From assembly GCA_001600695.1 (NCBI GenBank), contig BCKQ01000002.1:868001-932000 (forward strand): a stretch of 64,000 nt of DNA. Direction: 5' to 3'. Below the pieces are notes generated by a model, which did not search any database, was not told the origin of the DNA, and saw only the letters and a program-made list of their open reading frames with translations. Position 1 is the first letter of the stretch. The number at the start of each line of letters is the position of its first letter. Of the stretch, positions 1-9,968 are shown piece after piece. A program made the position numbers and the translations under genes. Source of the stretch: Ascoidea asiatica. Its lineage: Eukaryota; Ascomycota; Saccharomycetes; Ascoideales; Ascoideaceae.

Positions 1-1124
1 TTTCAACACAAAGAATTTTAAAAATTTTTAAGAATTTATTTATAAAAAATTGTAAATTTTTTAAAAATGATAAAAATCATTTAAATAATGAATTTAATTA
101 TATACCTGAATGGGTTAAAGATTCTTTAATTAATGATAAAGATAAATATAATCCATTTAAATTTAATAAAGATTTCAATAATAATAATATAATAATCAAT
201 TTATTATCAAGATTAATTAATAATAAAAAAATTAAAGAATTTTTAAATTTATCAAAATTATCTTTAAAGATTATTAATGGACCAGTTTCAAAAATTGATA
301 AACAAATTTTAAATAAAAATAATTTTGAAAAAGAATTGAATAGTGATATAAATAATGATATAAGTAATAACATTGATCAAAATTCAATTGAAGATTCATC
401 AAGTGATGAAAGTAAAGTTGAGAATGTTAAAGAAAAAGAAGAAGAAGAGGAAGATTTAGATATGGAATTTTCAGGATATGATAAGATGATTGTAGCCTCC
501 TCGGATGAAGAATGTGAAGATAATTTAGAATCTAAAGATATTAATTATAATACTGTTACAGACTTAGAAGAATCTGAAGTTGAATCAGATAATGAATCGG
601 ATAATGAATCAGATGGTGATTCTATGTTTGAGAGTGAAATGAGTGAAAAAGAAGAACCAAAGAAAGAGAAGAAGATAAAAAAAGAAAAGAGGAAAATAAT
701 ATTACCAGCACTTACAATTGGATATATTTCTGGAAATTCAGATAGTGATATAGATGATGATAAAATTGTTAAAAAAATTACAACTGAACGTAAAAATAGA
801 AGAGGACAAAGAGCAAGACAAAAAATTTGGGAAGAGAAATATGGTAATAAAGCAAAACATTTAAAAAAAGAGATTGAAAATAGAAGAGAAGAAAGATTAA
901 AAAAACAAAAAGAATTTGAAGAAAGAGAGAAAAAAAGAAAAGAAAAAGCTAGAAATAATCCAAATTTAAAAGAAAAAAGTAACTTTGATAAAGATAATAA
1001 AGATAAAAACAAAGTTGATAAATTTAAGAGTATTGGAAATAATGAAATGCATCCATCATGGATTGCAAAACAGAAAGCAAAAGAAGTTATTGCAAATACT
1101 AAATTTCAAGGTAAAAAGATTGTC

Positions 1125-1130
<6 letters not shown>
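1..1130 (+). CDS. BUD22: Bud22-family ribosome biogenesis protein, 3' part
   Basis: The reading frame is open from base 3 and runs off the left edge, so the start is missing; about 375 residues are visible. Bud22 is a nucleolar factor needed for 18S rRNA maturation and 40S assembly. The sequence shows a Lys-rich N-terminal part, a long Asp/Glu/Ser acidic middle, then the family signature RKNRRGQRARQKIWEEKYG followed by a charged helix, and the characteristic C-terminus HPSWIAKQKAKE...FQGKKIVF. The in-frame ATG at 336 is internal, because coding-like sequence continues upstream of it in the same frame. The gene is convergent with OAR1 and ends directly in a TA/TG microsatellite. Identity rests on the two C-terminal motifs and is fairly secure. 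Confidence 0.88.
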
Positions 1131-1169
<39 letters not shown>

Positions 1170-1190
1170 ATGTGTGTGTGTATGTGTGTG
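1129..1190. repeat. (TA)n-(TG)n microsatellite
   Basis: An alternating TA run passes into TG repeats with TA interruptions, immediately after the BUD22 stop codon and between two convergent genes. Such purine-pyrimidine alternation can adopt Z-DNA or cruciform structure and is usually length-polymorphic. Confidence 0.95.
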
Positions 1191-1218
1191 ATTGAAGATA
1201 ATATATAATGGTATATAA

Positions 1219-2133
1219 TTAAGTAGCAGTATAACCATCATCAATAATAATTGATTGAGCATTAATATTTTTTGACTTAATTAAGAATAAAACAGTATTT
1301 GCAATTTCTTTTGAATTTATATAATTATTTTTTAATAAATTTTTTTTATAATAAAAATTAGAATCTAAGTTTGAAGTCATTTTTGAATTTACTAAACCTG
1401 GACAAATAGAATTAACTCTAATTTTTTTTGAAGATAATTCAACAGCTAAAGATTTTGAAAAAGATAATAAAGCACCTTTTGTAGCTGAATAAATAGAAGT
1501 ACCTGAAATTCCAGTTATTGCTAAAATTGAAGAAATATTAATAATTATATTATTAATATTATTATTAATATTATTATTAGATTCTTTTTGTTTAATAATA
1601 TTTCTTAACATGAATTTAATAATTTTTTTAGTTAAAATTATTGGACCAAGAAGATTTGTATTTAAAATTGATTGAATTTGATTAATATTTGAATTTAATA
1701 ATAATGAATTTTGAGAAATTCCAGCATTATTAATTAAAATATTTACATTTTTTAAAGAATTATTATTTAATAATGAAATTTTTTCATTAATTGAAATTGG
1801 ATCAGATATATCACAAACTATATATGAATGATTAGAAATATGATAATTATTTAAATTATTTAAATAATTTATTGAATTTTTTAATAAATTTTCATTTCTT
1901 GATAATAATATACAATCACAACCTAATTTTGCTAAAGTTTTTGCAATTTCAAAACCAATACCTTGTGAAGAACCTGTAATTAAAGCTGTATTATTAATTA
2001 ATGGTAAAATTGAATTATTTAATGAAATTTTTGAAATTGAGAAATATCTTTTATTTATTAAATAAATTGAATTTAATTTGAAATTTTTTCTTATTATTAA
2101 AGGAAATGAAATGATTTTAGAATTAAGTATCAT
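1219..2133 (-). CDS. OAR1: Mitochondrial 3-oxoacyl-[ACP] reductase (SDR family)
   Basis: This 304-residue short-chain dehydrogenase/reductase probably reduces 3-oxoacyl-ACP in mitochondrial type II fatty-acid synthesis, the route to lipoic acid. The first 40 or so residues are basic and lack acidic residues (RKNFKLNSIYLINKRYFSISK), as in a mitochondrial presequence. The Rossmann cofactor motif TGSSQGIG is at about residues 53-60. NNAG follows, then the catalytic Ser-Tyr-Lys set (NISS, then YSATKGALLSFSKSLAVEL) and the RVNSICPG loop. The length suits fungal Oar1. Some regions carry Asn inserts (NNNINNNINN). The ATG at 2133 gives the presequence and is preferred. Another mitochondrial SDR cannot be excluded, but Oar1 fits best. 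Confidence 0.8.
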   Translation of the reverse strand: MILNSKIISFPLIIRKNFKLNSIYLINKRYFSISKISLNNSILPLINNTALITGSSQGIGFEIAKTLAKLGCDCILLSRNENLLKNSINYLNNLNNYHISNHSYIVCDISDPISINEKISLLNNNSLKNVNILINNAGISQNSLLLNSNINQIQSILNTNLLGPIILTKKIIKFMLRNIIKQKESNNNINNNINNIIINISSILAITGISGTSIYSATKGALLSFSKSLAVELSSKKIRVNSICPGLVNSKMTSNLDSNFYYKKNLLKNNYINSKEIANTVLFLIKSKNINAQSIIIDDGYTAT

Positions 2134-2535
2134 TAGAATTGAATTGAATTGAATTGAATTGAGTTGAGATTATGAGATAATAACTTTAATTGTGATAGTA
2201 GTTGAAGAGTATGCCTGGTTGCTTGAAGAAGATGAAACTGATTGACCTTCAGCAAGAACAGCAAAAGATGGTGCTTTTGAATCTAAAACTGTTTCATTTC
2301 TCAATTCCCTCGTTCAGACTCGAATCCTCGGCTGCTTGTCCTAGAAAGAAGAGTATCCTGAATATTTGACCCAAATAATACTAAAATGTGTCCTAAGCTT
2401 CACTATACATTGAAAAACAGAATCATACATATGCCAACATAATCCACCACTGAGGTACTACCACTGCTAAGGTTACAATAACTTGTTCTTTTTACTGTCC
2501 GTGTCCTGCCTGTTATCTGTCCCTGGCTTCCTTTC

Positions 2536-2577
2536 TGCTTCTCTGTTACTGCTTCTCTGTTACTGCTTCTCTGTTAC
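2536..2577. repeat. Three tandem 14-bp repeats (TGCTTCTCTGTTAC)
   Basis: Three perfect head-to-tail copies of a 14-bp unit lie in the OAR1/Usp intergenic island. They are followed by related CTCTG-rich sequence. The function is unknown; a repeated protein-binding site or a simple slippage product are both possible. Confidence 0.9.
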
Positions 2578-2934
2578 TTTTAGCTTTGCTCTGCTCTCTG
2601 CTCACTTCTTACTCGAATAGAAAAAAAGGCATTTGCATTCCCAATCTGAAATCAAAAAATCAAAGCAGAATCACTCTAAATCTCAAAGCTTAAGCTCACC
2701 GGTATCATATCATTATCAACTAATTCATTAAATTTTTATAAAAAATGAAGTTAAATTCATAAAAAAAGTTAAAACCCTCTCTCTCTCTTTCATTTCATCT
2801 AAAAAATATACAAAATTATTCATTTTTATAATATGATATATTACTATATCTAAATAAAAGATATAATTAAATAAACAAATAATTAAACAATTATTTAAAA
2901 AAAAATATTTCAAATCTTACATATGTTAATCACT

Positions 2935-2987
2935 TAAACAAACAAACAAACAAACAAACAAAAAAAATAAATAAATAAATAAATAAA
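2935..2987. repeat. (AAAC)n then (AAAT)n tetranucleotide repeats
   Basis: Consecutive AAAC and AAAT tetranucleotide runs lie 25 to 77 bases upstream of the ATG of the Usp-domain gene. They probably fall within its 5' leader. Confidence 0.9.
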
Positions 2988-3011
2988 TTCCATAAATTTA
3001 GCTAATCAATA

Positions 3012-6000
3012 ATGTCAAATCCATCAAATTTTACAAGTATAAGAATTCAAGAACCTCCAAAACCTATAAAAATTAAAAAAATTAAATTAAAAAAAAATAA
3101 TGAAAAAATTAATTCAAGAAATTCTTTTTCAAAATGTAAAAATCTTTTATTAACTTCAAAAGAATTAAATAATTTAAATAATTTAAAAAATGGTAAAATT
3201 CCTGCTTATACTACTGTTTCTTTAAAAATTTTATCTCCCTTAAATAATATTAATAACTCTAACTCTAATAATAATTCTAATAATGAATTAAATGATTCAA
3301 ATACTTTAAATATTAATACTATTTTAGATACAAATTCAAGTATTCTTTCAAATAATTTATCTTCTTTAAATGTATCTGAAAACTCTTCTTGTATTAATTT
3401 AAATAATAACAATAATGATAAATCTACAAAACTTAATAACATTAATAATAAAAATAATTCATCAATCATTAATTCTTTTTCTTCTAATTCTAATAGTTCC
3501 AATAGTATTCTAACTAATAATACCAATAATACCAATAATACCAATAATACCAATAATACTAACAATAGTTGTGATAATTTCATACCAAGAATCTCTTTTG
3601 ATACAGTTAATATAAGTTATTCATCATGTCCAAAATATGATTTTTATAAACATTATGATGATACTCAAGATCGTAATCAAGCTATAGCTCATTCAATGGA
3701 TTATATATCTCCATCTGGTAAAAAATATAATTCATATGGTACTCCTGAAATTAATAATTTACCAAATAGCTTTTTTTATCTGATTAATGATCAACAAAAG
3801 ACTTTTCAAAATTTAAAAAATAAATTATATAATTTAGATGGTCCAATTTTAAATTCAAAAAAAATTAATGAAAATGATAAATTTTTAAAAACTTATATTT
3901 CTATAAAAACTCATAAAAATTTTAAAAATTTATATTCAATTTCAAATCCTATAAAAAATTTAAAACCAATTTTACCTGGTAGAGTTATCATGGTTTATAT
4001 TTCTGGTAGAAGACATACTTGGGTCTCTTTAGATTGGGTTATTCATAATCTTTTAGAAAATGGTGATACTTTAATTGTTTTATCTGCAATTCGTGAAGAA
4101 GCTATAAATAATAATAATAATAAAAATAATTTCATCTCAGGTTCAACTTATTTTCAAAAATCAAAAGATTTATCTTTATCTCCTAAATTTAATTCAAATT
4201 CTAATAACTTTAGTAATGATTTTGATGATTTATATCCAATTAATTCTTTAAATTCAATTAATAGTAATAGAACTTTAAGTCCTTCTGTACAAAGAGGTCG
4301 TTCAAGATCAAATTTTAGATCAAATAATTCAACAAGATCTCCAACTCCAATAAGATCTCCAACTCCAATTTTAAATAAACTGAATTTTAATAATAAAATT
4401 AATAATAATAATATTAATTCAAATTTAAAAACAATTCAAAGTGTTCCATTATTAAATAATAATTTAAAAAATAAAATTTATTATGATAATGAAAATTCAT
4501 TAAAAAAAACTGCAGATAATTTAATGGATTATATTTTTAAAATTATTAATCCAAATTTAATTATTAAAGTTATATTAGAATTTGCAATTGGTAGTACTAA
4601 AATTTCTTTAGAAAAAGCAATAGATTTATATAAACCTTCAATGTTAATTGTTTCAATAAAACCAAGAGTTAATCTTGAATCAAAAACTAAATGGTCAAGT
4701 AGAAGATTAACTGATCGTTTAGTTAAAAATTATCAATGTCCAATTGTTATTGTACCTGCTTTAAAAATGGATGATTTTGAAATTAATTTATTTAATGAAT
4801 TAAATAAAAGATATAATAACAATAATAATAATAATCATCAAGAAGAAGAAAAAGAAGAAAAAGAAGAAAGTAATAATAATAATAATAAAAATAAATGTGG
4901 TAATAAACCTGCTTTACATCTTAATGAAACTAGTACAAAATCTGCTCCTGCATTATTTTCAACTATAAATAATCCTTCAAATTTAAATATTGAACCAATA
5001 AATGATTCAATAAGTTCTGTTTTAAATTCAGAGAAAAGTTCAGAAAAGAGTTCTATAAATTCTCCAAAATATCCAAGTTCAATAATTAGTAATAATTTTT
5101 CATCAACAGATTCCGAAGAATATAATGAAGATTCAGAAAGTGATAGTGATTGTAATAGTTCAGAATCTAGTGAAAATGGTGATGATGATGACGATGATGA
5201 TGATAGTGATAGTGATGAAGATTATAATAATATCAGTAGAAAAATCATTCGAAATCATAAAAAATCTCGTCATACATTAGTTAAACTTGATGCATCAGCA
5301 CCAGATGATATACTTATAGAAAGAATTGGTGAAAGAGTTGAATTTTATGAAGATTGGCTTAATAAATCATTAAATGAAATTGAATTATTTAATAATAAAA
5401 ATATTAAAAATATTAAAAATATTAAAAATACTAAAGATAATAAAATAAATGATGTTAATGAAATTAATGAAGTTAATGAAAATTATTATACAGATAAATT
5501 AAAAATGATTTCAGATTGTAATTTACATTTATCTCAACAACTTAAATTTTTAATTAAAAAATTACCACCTTCAAGTGATGGAGCAAAATTAGTTAGACAA
5601 ATTACTGGTGATATTACAGGTAGTGAACAAAAATTTAAACCAATGATTCCAATGATTACATTAGCTTCAGATACAAAATCTACACCAAATTTAAGAAATT
5701 CTAAAATTTTAAATTCTTCAGGACCTTTCTTATCATCAACAAATTCAAATAATAATAGACCTCCAATGGCAAGTAGATCAAAATCTTCAAATGCAGTTAT
5801 TTCAAAAAATAAATTTTCAAAAAATTCTTTATCACCACATCGTTCTTTAGAACAAAGAGAAAAAAATCAAGAAAGATATGAAAGATCTGGAAGATCATTA
5901 TCACCATTTTTTTGGAGAAGTAGTTCAAAAGAACCAAAAGGTGAAAATAATCGTTATTTTTCACCAGAAAAGAAATCTGGTCTCTTTGGTAAAGTTTTCA

Positions 6001-6014
6001 AAAAAGCAAAATAA
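3012..6014 (+). CDS. Fungal universal-stress-protein (Usp) domain protein with large disordered regions
   Basis: A 1000-residue protein with a split Usp alpha/beta domain. The first strand-helix-strand segment is at about residues 323-360 (RVIMVYISGRRHTWVSLDWV...DTLIVLSAIRE). It is separated by about 130 Asn/Ser-rich residues, including an Arg-Ser stretch with two SPTPIRSPTP-like repeats, from the rest of the fold at about 499-583 (ILEFAIGSTKISLEKAID, MLIVSIKPRV, CPIVIVPA). The classical Gly-rich ATP loop near the domain end is not visible; SSRRLTDRLVKN occupies that place. The N-terminus carries an NTNNTNN run, and the C-terminal third has acidic tracts and many Ser-Pro sites. Related fungal proteins are poorly characterised; phosphorylation-rich signalling adaptors are plausible. 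The specific role is unknown. Confidence 0.8.
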   Translation: MSNPSNFTSIRIQEPPKPIKIKKIKLKKNNEKINSRNSFSKCKNLLLTSKELNNLNNLKNGKIPAYTTVSLKILSPLNNINNSNSNNNSNNELNDSNTLNINTILDTNSSILSNNLSSLNVSENSSCINLNNNNNDKSTKLNNINNKNNSSIINSFSSNSNSSNSILTNNTNNTNNTNNTNNTNNSCDNFIPRISFDTVNISYSSCPKYDFYKHYDDTQDRNQAIAHSMDYISPSGKKYNSYGTPEINNLPNSFFYLINDQQKTFQNLKNKLYNLDGPILNSKKINENDKFLKTYISIKTHKNFKNLYSISNPIKNLKPILPGRVIMVYISGRRHTWVSLDWVIHNLLENGDTLIVLSAIREEAINNNNNKNNFISGSTYFQKSKDLSLSPKFNSNSNNFSNDFDDLYPINSLNSINSNRTLSPSVQRGRSRSNFRSNNSTRSPTPIRSPTPILNKLNFNNKINNNNINSNLKTIQSVPLLNNNLKNKIYYDNENSLKKTADNLMDYIFKIINPNLIIKVILEFAIGSTKISLEKAIDLYKPSMLIVSIKPRVNLESKTKWSSRRLTDRLVKNYQCPIVIVPALKMDDFEINLFNELNKRYNNNNNNNHQEEEKEEKEESNNNNNKNKCGNKPALHLNETSTKSAPALFSTINNPSNLNIEPINDSISSVLNSEKSSEKSSINSPKYPSSIISNNFSSTDSEEYNEDSESDSDCNSSESSENGDDDDDDDDSDSDEDYNNISRKIIRNHKKSRHTLVKLDASAPDDILIERIGERVEFYEDWLNKSLNEIELFNNKNIKNIKNIKNTKDNKINDVNEINEVNENYYTDKLKMISDCNLHLSQQLKFLIKKLPPSSDGAKLVRQITGDITGSEQKFKPMIPMITLASDTKSTPNLRNSKILNSSGPFLSSTNSNNNRPPMASRSKSSNAVISKNKFSKNSLSPHRSLEQREKNQERYERSGRSLSPFFWRSSSKEPKGENNRYFSPEKKSGLFGKVFKKAK

Positions 6015-6386
6015 TGTTCAAAAGAAAAAACCAATTAACAATATTTACTTTTTTTTTTTTAATCAGATTCCCTTTTTTTTCTTCCTTTCCACTTTGTTGT
6101 TGTTATTTCTCTATTGTAATTATTAATCAGTTTTCCTTTTTTTAAGATCCTTTATTTACTCCACTGTTTTCTTGTTTTTCTATGCTTCTGTTTTATTCTA
6201 CGATCTTTTTTCTTTTCTCTTCTTTACTTTTACGAACTTCCTACATATAGATCTGAATTCCAATTCATATATTTATTTATTTATTTTGTTATTCTTTACA
6301 TTCTGATATTTTTCATCTTCTCCAGTTTTTGCTCTTCGGTAAACATCGACATTTTCAAATCCGAATCACAAAAACCAAAAACATCT

Positions 6387-6401
6387 TTCGGTGATCACCG
6401 A
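6387..6401. promoter_or_regulatory. Palindromic CGG-N6-CCG zinc-cluster site
   Basis: TCGGTGATCACCGA is a perfect 14-bp palindrome with inverted CGG/CCG triplets spaced by six bases. That is the layout bound by Ppr1-type Zn2Cys6 dimers (known site TTCGG-N6-CCGAA); here only the final base of that consensus differs. It lies about 210 bases upstream of the CGI121 start. Binding is inferred. Confidence 0.5.
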
Positions 6402-6414
6402 GAATTTAGTATCA

Positions 6415-6430
6415 CGGGTAATTACGTAAT
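6415..6430. promoter_or_regulatory. Reb1-like CGGGTAA joined to bZIP-like ATTACGTAAT
   Basis: CGGGTAA (6415-6421) matches the Reb1 general regulatory factor core. It abuts the palindrome ATTACGTAAT (6421-6430), which matches TTACGTAA sites of Yap/CREB-like bZIP factors. Placement in a promoter just downstream of the CGG palindrome supports function, but this is sequence matching only. Confidence 0.45.
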
Positions 6431-6607
6431 TCCAACAGTTGCATATATTTATCCAACTATTTTCCATTTTCCGTTTTTGGTTTAAATTTTAAAAGTATTT
6501 TTGGAGAAGTCCAAGAAGTTCAAGAAGTTGATACAAATCATTAGAGGAATATCATTTGAAATATCATAAAGAATATCATTTCATTATTATCTTATTTTAT
6601 AAAAGCA

Positions 6608-7210
6608 ATGGACAAAGCTTTAATACAGACATTTCCTCAATTTTCTGAATATAGAATCTTGATTTCTTTATTTACAAATGTTAAAAATTCAAAAGAAATA
6701 AAGGAAAATTTAATTTCAAAAAATGATAATTATAATTATACTTTTATAAATCCAAAAAACATTCTAAGTGAAAAACAATTATTTTTATCAATTTATAAGA
6801 CTTTGATTAATATTAAAAATTCAAATTTAAAGACAAATTCAATAATTACTGAAATTTTATATAACTTATCAATATTTAAAAGTATTATGGATTCAATTAA
6901 AAAATTTGGTATTAATGATACTTTAAAAGATTTAATTGTAATAAAAATAATTAAAATTGAAAATGATAAGAAATTTGATGAAATGAATAACGATGATATA
7001 AATTATCATTTGAGTAATTTATTTGAAATCATTCAAGGTGATTTAATTCAAATTAATAATAATAATTTAAAAAAATTAACTGATTTAAATTTATTATTCA
7101 AAAATTATAAATTGAATAATATAAATGATAAATACCTAAATTCATCTGACTTAAAAAAAAATAATAACTTATTATTAAATCATGTATTAGGTTTAATTCA
7201 ATTAAAATAG
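6608..7210 (+). CDS. CGI121: EKC/KEOPS complex subunit Cgi121
   Basis: A 200-residue protein. Cgi121 works in the KEOPS complex that makes t6A37 on ANN-decoding tRNAs; it binds the kinase subunit Bud32 and helps recruit tRNA. The N-terminus FPQFSEYRILISLFTNVKNSKEI matches the family pattern of a proline-containing first strand followed by LFxxVKNAxEI. The central FINPKNILSEKQLFLSIYKTL corresponds to the conserved motif around the helix that contacts Bud32, and KFGINDTLKDLIVIKI to the next strand. It ends in NHVLGLIQLK, like the AxxLxxIQL tail. The length is close to the usual 180 to 200. The gene is convergent with AMD1, with only 46 bases between the stop codons. Confidence 0.9.
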   Translation: MDKALIQTFPQFSEYRILISLFTNVKNSKEIKENLISKNDNYNYTFINPKNILSEKQLFLSIYKTLINIKNSNLKTNSIITEILYNLSIFKSIMDSIKKFGINDTLKDLIVIKIIKIENDKKFDEMNNDDINYHLSNLFEIIQGDLIQINNNNLKKLTDLNLLFKNYKLNNINDKYLNSSDLKKNNNLLLNHVLGLIQLK

Positions 7211-7256
7211 ATGATGCCAATTATTTATTTATCTACTTGATTATTTATCTATTTAT

Positions 7257-9968
7257 CTATTTATTTATATAATATTTTTTTAAATTAACATGTCTTTTAA
7301 TTAATTCTTTTTCTGTCATTAATGTTTCATATCTATATGCTAATCTAATATTTGGTACATTAGTTTTTTCAATATCATTACCTTCTGGTCCATAAAAATC
7401 ATATTTTTTACCTAACCAATGTTTTTTTAATTCATCTTCAAATCCACTCATTAAAACTGAATTTCTTGCCAATTCACACATATCAACATTTGATAATTTA
7501 TAAATTTGTGCTGCAACTGAATATTCTTCAATTAATGGTTCTCTTGTATATGAAAATTGTAATGGATCATCTGTTGATAAACTTACATTTAATCCTCTTT
7601 TAAAATAATATGGAAATGGATTTTTATCATATGTTAAAAATAATGCATTATTACTTAATGGTGACATTGCAATTCCAATTTGATCTAAATAATAAAGATA
7701 TTGAACAAATGGTACTTTTCTTAATAAAATTCCATGACTTATACCTTCTGCTAATAAATACGCTGAACATAAATGTTCTGGATCTCCTGCTTCTCCACAA
7801 TGTGGTCTTAAAACTAATGTATTAAATTTTCTTCTTTTACGAAATTCATTTAATGAACTTAAATTTCCAAATAAATAATATAAATAATAACTATATGGAG
7901 GATTTTGTTTAAAATTCCATAATTTTGGTACTGGATATTTTTTATGAACTCTTCTATCAATTTTCGATTCATCATCAACTGAATCAAATCCAATAACTCT
8001 TTGTAAAAAAATATGTAATTTTGGATGACTTGATGGATTTTTTGTAACTTCAAATAGTGGTTGAAATAAATTTATTAAAATTTCTTCAAAATTTGAAACA
8101 ATTTTACCTTTATTATAAATATCATATAATCTTGGTACTTGAATTAACCATCTAACATTATGACTAAAAATTTTATTATCAATAATCCATTCAGCTAATT
8201 TATCCCATTCATTAATTGATTTACCATAAATTGAAATTCTATATTCTGCCATTTGATATTTACTTTGTTCTAAATCTGTAAAAACTTCTTTTGTAACATC
8301 TGCTAAATATTTACCTTTAATAAAATTATCAGTTTTAAGAAAAATTTCTCTTAATCTTGACTCTCCAATTGGATTATATTTTAAATTAAATTTATCAAAT
8401 CTATGAAATGTATCTTTATGTGCATGCATATCTAAAGTATCAATTGATAAATCATATGCTGTAAGATTTAAAGATTTAAAAACTTCATCTAATGTTAAAA
8501 TTTTATTATCTCTAAATATAACTTGTTCATTTGATGAATGTTTCATTTTATGTTTAATAAATCTTAATAAATGTTTTTGATTCATACATGCAGAATGATG
8601 AACATGTGTATCAACTTTTCTAACATTATAAAAATCTCTATGTGGATTTTTTTTTGAATTTTCAGTTTCTTGATATTCATTTAATAAACTATATAAATTC
8701 CATCTTGCTTCTAAATATTGAAGTCTTTTAAATGCAAAAGATTTTGCAGGACCATCTGATGATATTGAGATTAATTGTTCTAAATCAATATAATAATCTC
8801 TAATTGTTGGAACATCAATTAATGGTTTTATATTATTAATATTAATATTATTTTGTTGTTTAGTTTCTTCATTATCACTTGATTTTTCTAATTCCTTCAA
8901 TTTTGAATAATCTTCAGAAGAATAGATTTGATAAATTCCATTATTATCTAATTTATAATCAATTGAATCATCATTATTTGGAACATGACAAAGTTCAAAT
9001 TCAAAATCTTCATCAGAAAATGTAATTTTTGGTTGTTTATCCATATGAGAATCTGAAAATTTCTTTTCATCTTTATTCCAAACAGGTTTTGGTGGTTGAG
9101 GATATAGAGACCAATCTTCTGATTCATTTTTTGGATTATCTTCAGGAAATTGTAAAGATACTTTTTGATATTTTCTTCTAAGATCTAAACATATTTGAAC
9201 ATCAGAATATAATTCAATTAATTCCACGGATGGAGCTTCTAAAGGAACATCATCTTCTCTTGATGATTGTTGAGATTGTTTTCTATTATGTTGAAATGTT
9301 CCACGTTGTTTTGAAATTGAAGAAGATGGTGTCATTCCAAGAGCATAATTTGATCCATTTCCATCTTCATTTTTTAAATGAAAACCCGATTGTAATTGTT
9401 CTGTTAAATGAATCATTCTTGTACCACCAGGATTTGTTATAGTCGATTTTCTTGATAATGGTCTTGGAGAGAATCTTGAAGGTGGTGGTGGTGGAATTGA
9501 ATCTTGAACTTTTGGATTTGATGGATTTAATATTGGAGAACCAACTGATTTTAATAATTTCATTTTCATATCATTTTCACTGATCATTTTATCTTCACTA
9601 TATGAGAAATTAGTTGAACTTGACATTGAACGATTAATAAATGCATCTGAGTGATCATTATCATCACTAATCTTATTATCATTAGTATAATTATAACCTT
9701 TATCTAACTTGAATTCATCATCATCAACTTCTTGAATAACATCCAGATCGTCATCCTCATTACCAGCAAAACTTGAGTGACTTTCTTCTTTGTCAGAATC
9801 ACCTTCTTTTGAAGTATAAGTTAACTTATTTTCATCATCATAGAATACCAGGTTGTTGGAATATGGATGAGCAGAATCATTGGAATTTGATGAATTTTTA
9901 GATTGGGTGTCAATTGATGGCAGGCCTGCTAATCTTTCTGAAAAAGATTTTCTCTTTTGGTTAGGCAT
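7257..9968 (-). CDS. AMD1: AMP deaminase
   Basis: A 903-residue enzyme converting AMP to IMP plus ammonia in the purine nucleotide cycle; cytosolic. The first 240 residues are disordered, with Ser/Asp runs and a Pro stretch ([13 protein letters not shown]). The metal-binding HxH is in [20 protein letters not shown] at about residue 449. Downstream are HCGEAGDP, carrying the catalytic His and Glu region, and the highly conserved [10 protein letters not shown] at about residue 794, which carries catalytic Asp residues. [23 protein letters not shown] is the usual linker before the barrel. Length and order match the yeast enzyme. The ATG at 9968 is the only sensible start. Confidence 0.97.
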   Translation of the reverse strand: MPNQKRKSFSERLAGLPSIDTQSKNSSNSNDSAHPYSNNLVFYDDENKLTYTSKEGDSDKEESHSSFAGNEDDDLDVIQEVDDDEFKLDKGYNYTNDNKISDDNDHSDAFINRSMSSSTNFSYSEDKMISENDMKMKLLKSVGSPILNPSNPKVQDSIPPPPPSRFSPRPLSRKSTITNPGGTRMIHLTEQLQSGFHLKNEDGNGSNYALGMTPSSSISKQRGTFQHNRKQSQQSSREDDVPLEAPSVELIELYSDVQICLDLRRKYQKVSLQFPEDNPKNESEDWSLYPQPPKPVWNKDEKKFSDSHMDKQPKITFSDEDFEFELCHVPNNDDSIDYKLDNNGIYQIYSSEDYSKLKELEKSSDNEETKQQNNININNIKPLIDVPTIRDYYIDLEQLISISSDGPAKSFAFKRLQYLEARWNLYSLLNEYQETENSKKNPHRDFYNVRKVDTHVHHSACMNQKHLLRFIKHKMKHSSNEQVIFRDNKILTLDEVFKSLNLTAYDLSIDTLDMHAHKDTFHRFDKFNLKYNPIGESRLREIFLKTDNFIKGKYLADVTKEVFTDLEQSKYQMAEYRISIYGKSINEWDKLAEWIIDNKIFSHNVRWLIQVPRLYDIYNKGKIVSNFEEILINLFQPLFEVTKNPSSHPKLHIFLQRVIGFDSVDDESKIDRRVHKKYPVPKLWNFKQNPPYSYYLYYLFGNLSSLNEFRKRRKFNTLVLRPHCGEAGDPEHLCSAYLLAEGISHGILLRKVPFVQYLYYLDQIGIAMSPLSNNALFLTYDKNPFPYYFKRGLNVSLSTDDPLQFSYTREPLIEEYSVAAQIYKLSNVDMCELARNSVLMSGFEDELKKHWLGKKYDFYGPEGNDIEKTNVPNIRLAYRYETLMTEKELIKRHVNLKKYYINK

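Larger units (their letters stand above)
2134..3011. other. Intergenic region between OAR1 and the Usp-domain gene
   Basis: This 878-base divergent promoter region starts with short GAATT repeats, has a less AT-rich island (about 2200-2720), and then an A/T tract with AAAC and AAAT tetranucleotide runs just before the downstream ATG. A minus-strand reading frame of about 44 codons ends at 2170 and is described in the findings. I see no tRNA or other RNA gene. Confidence 0.6.
6015..6607. other. Intergenic region upstream of CGI121
   Basis: The region begins with a T-rich trailer of the Usp gene. It then holds a compact cluster of candidate factor sites within 45 bases (6387-6430), annotated separately. 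I see no RNA gene. Confidence 0.6.

Noticed and set aside
545-1012. 155-codon minus-strand frame over BUD22
   Set aside because: A Ser/Phe/Leu mirror of the acidic Lys-rich coding sequence with no own features.
2318-2345. GACTCGAATCC as a possible tRNA B-box
   Set aside because: Off consensus and with no cloverleaf upstream.
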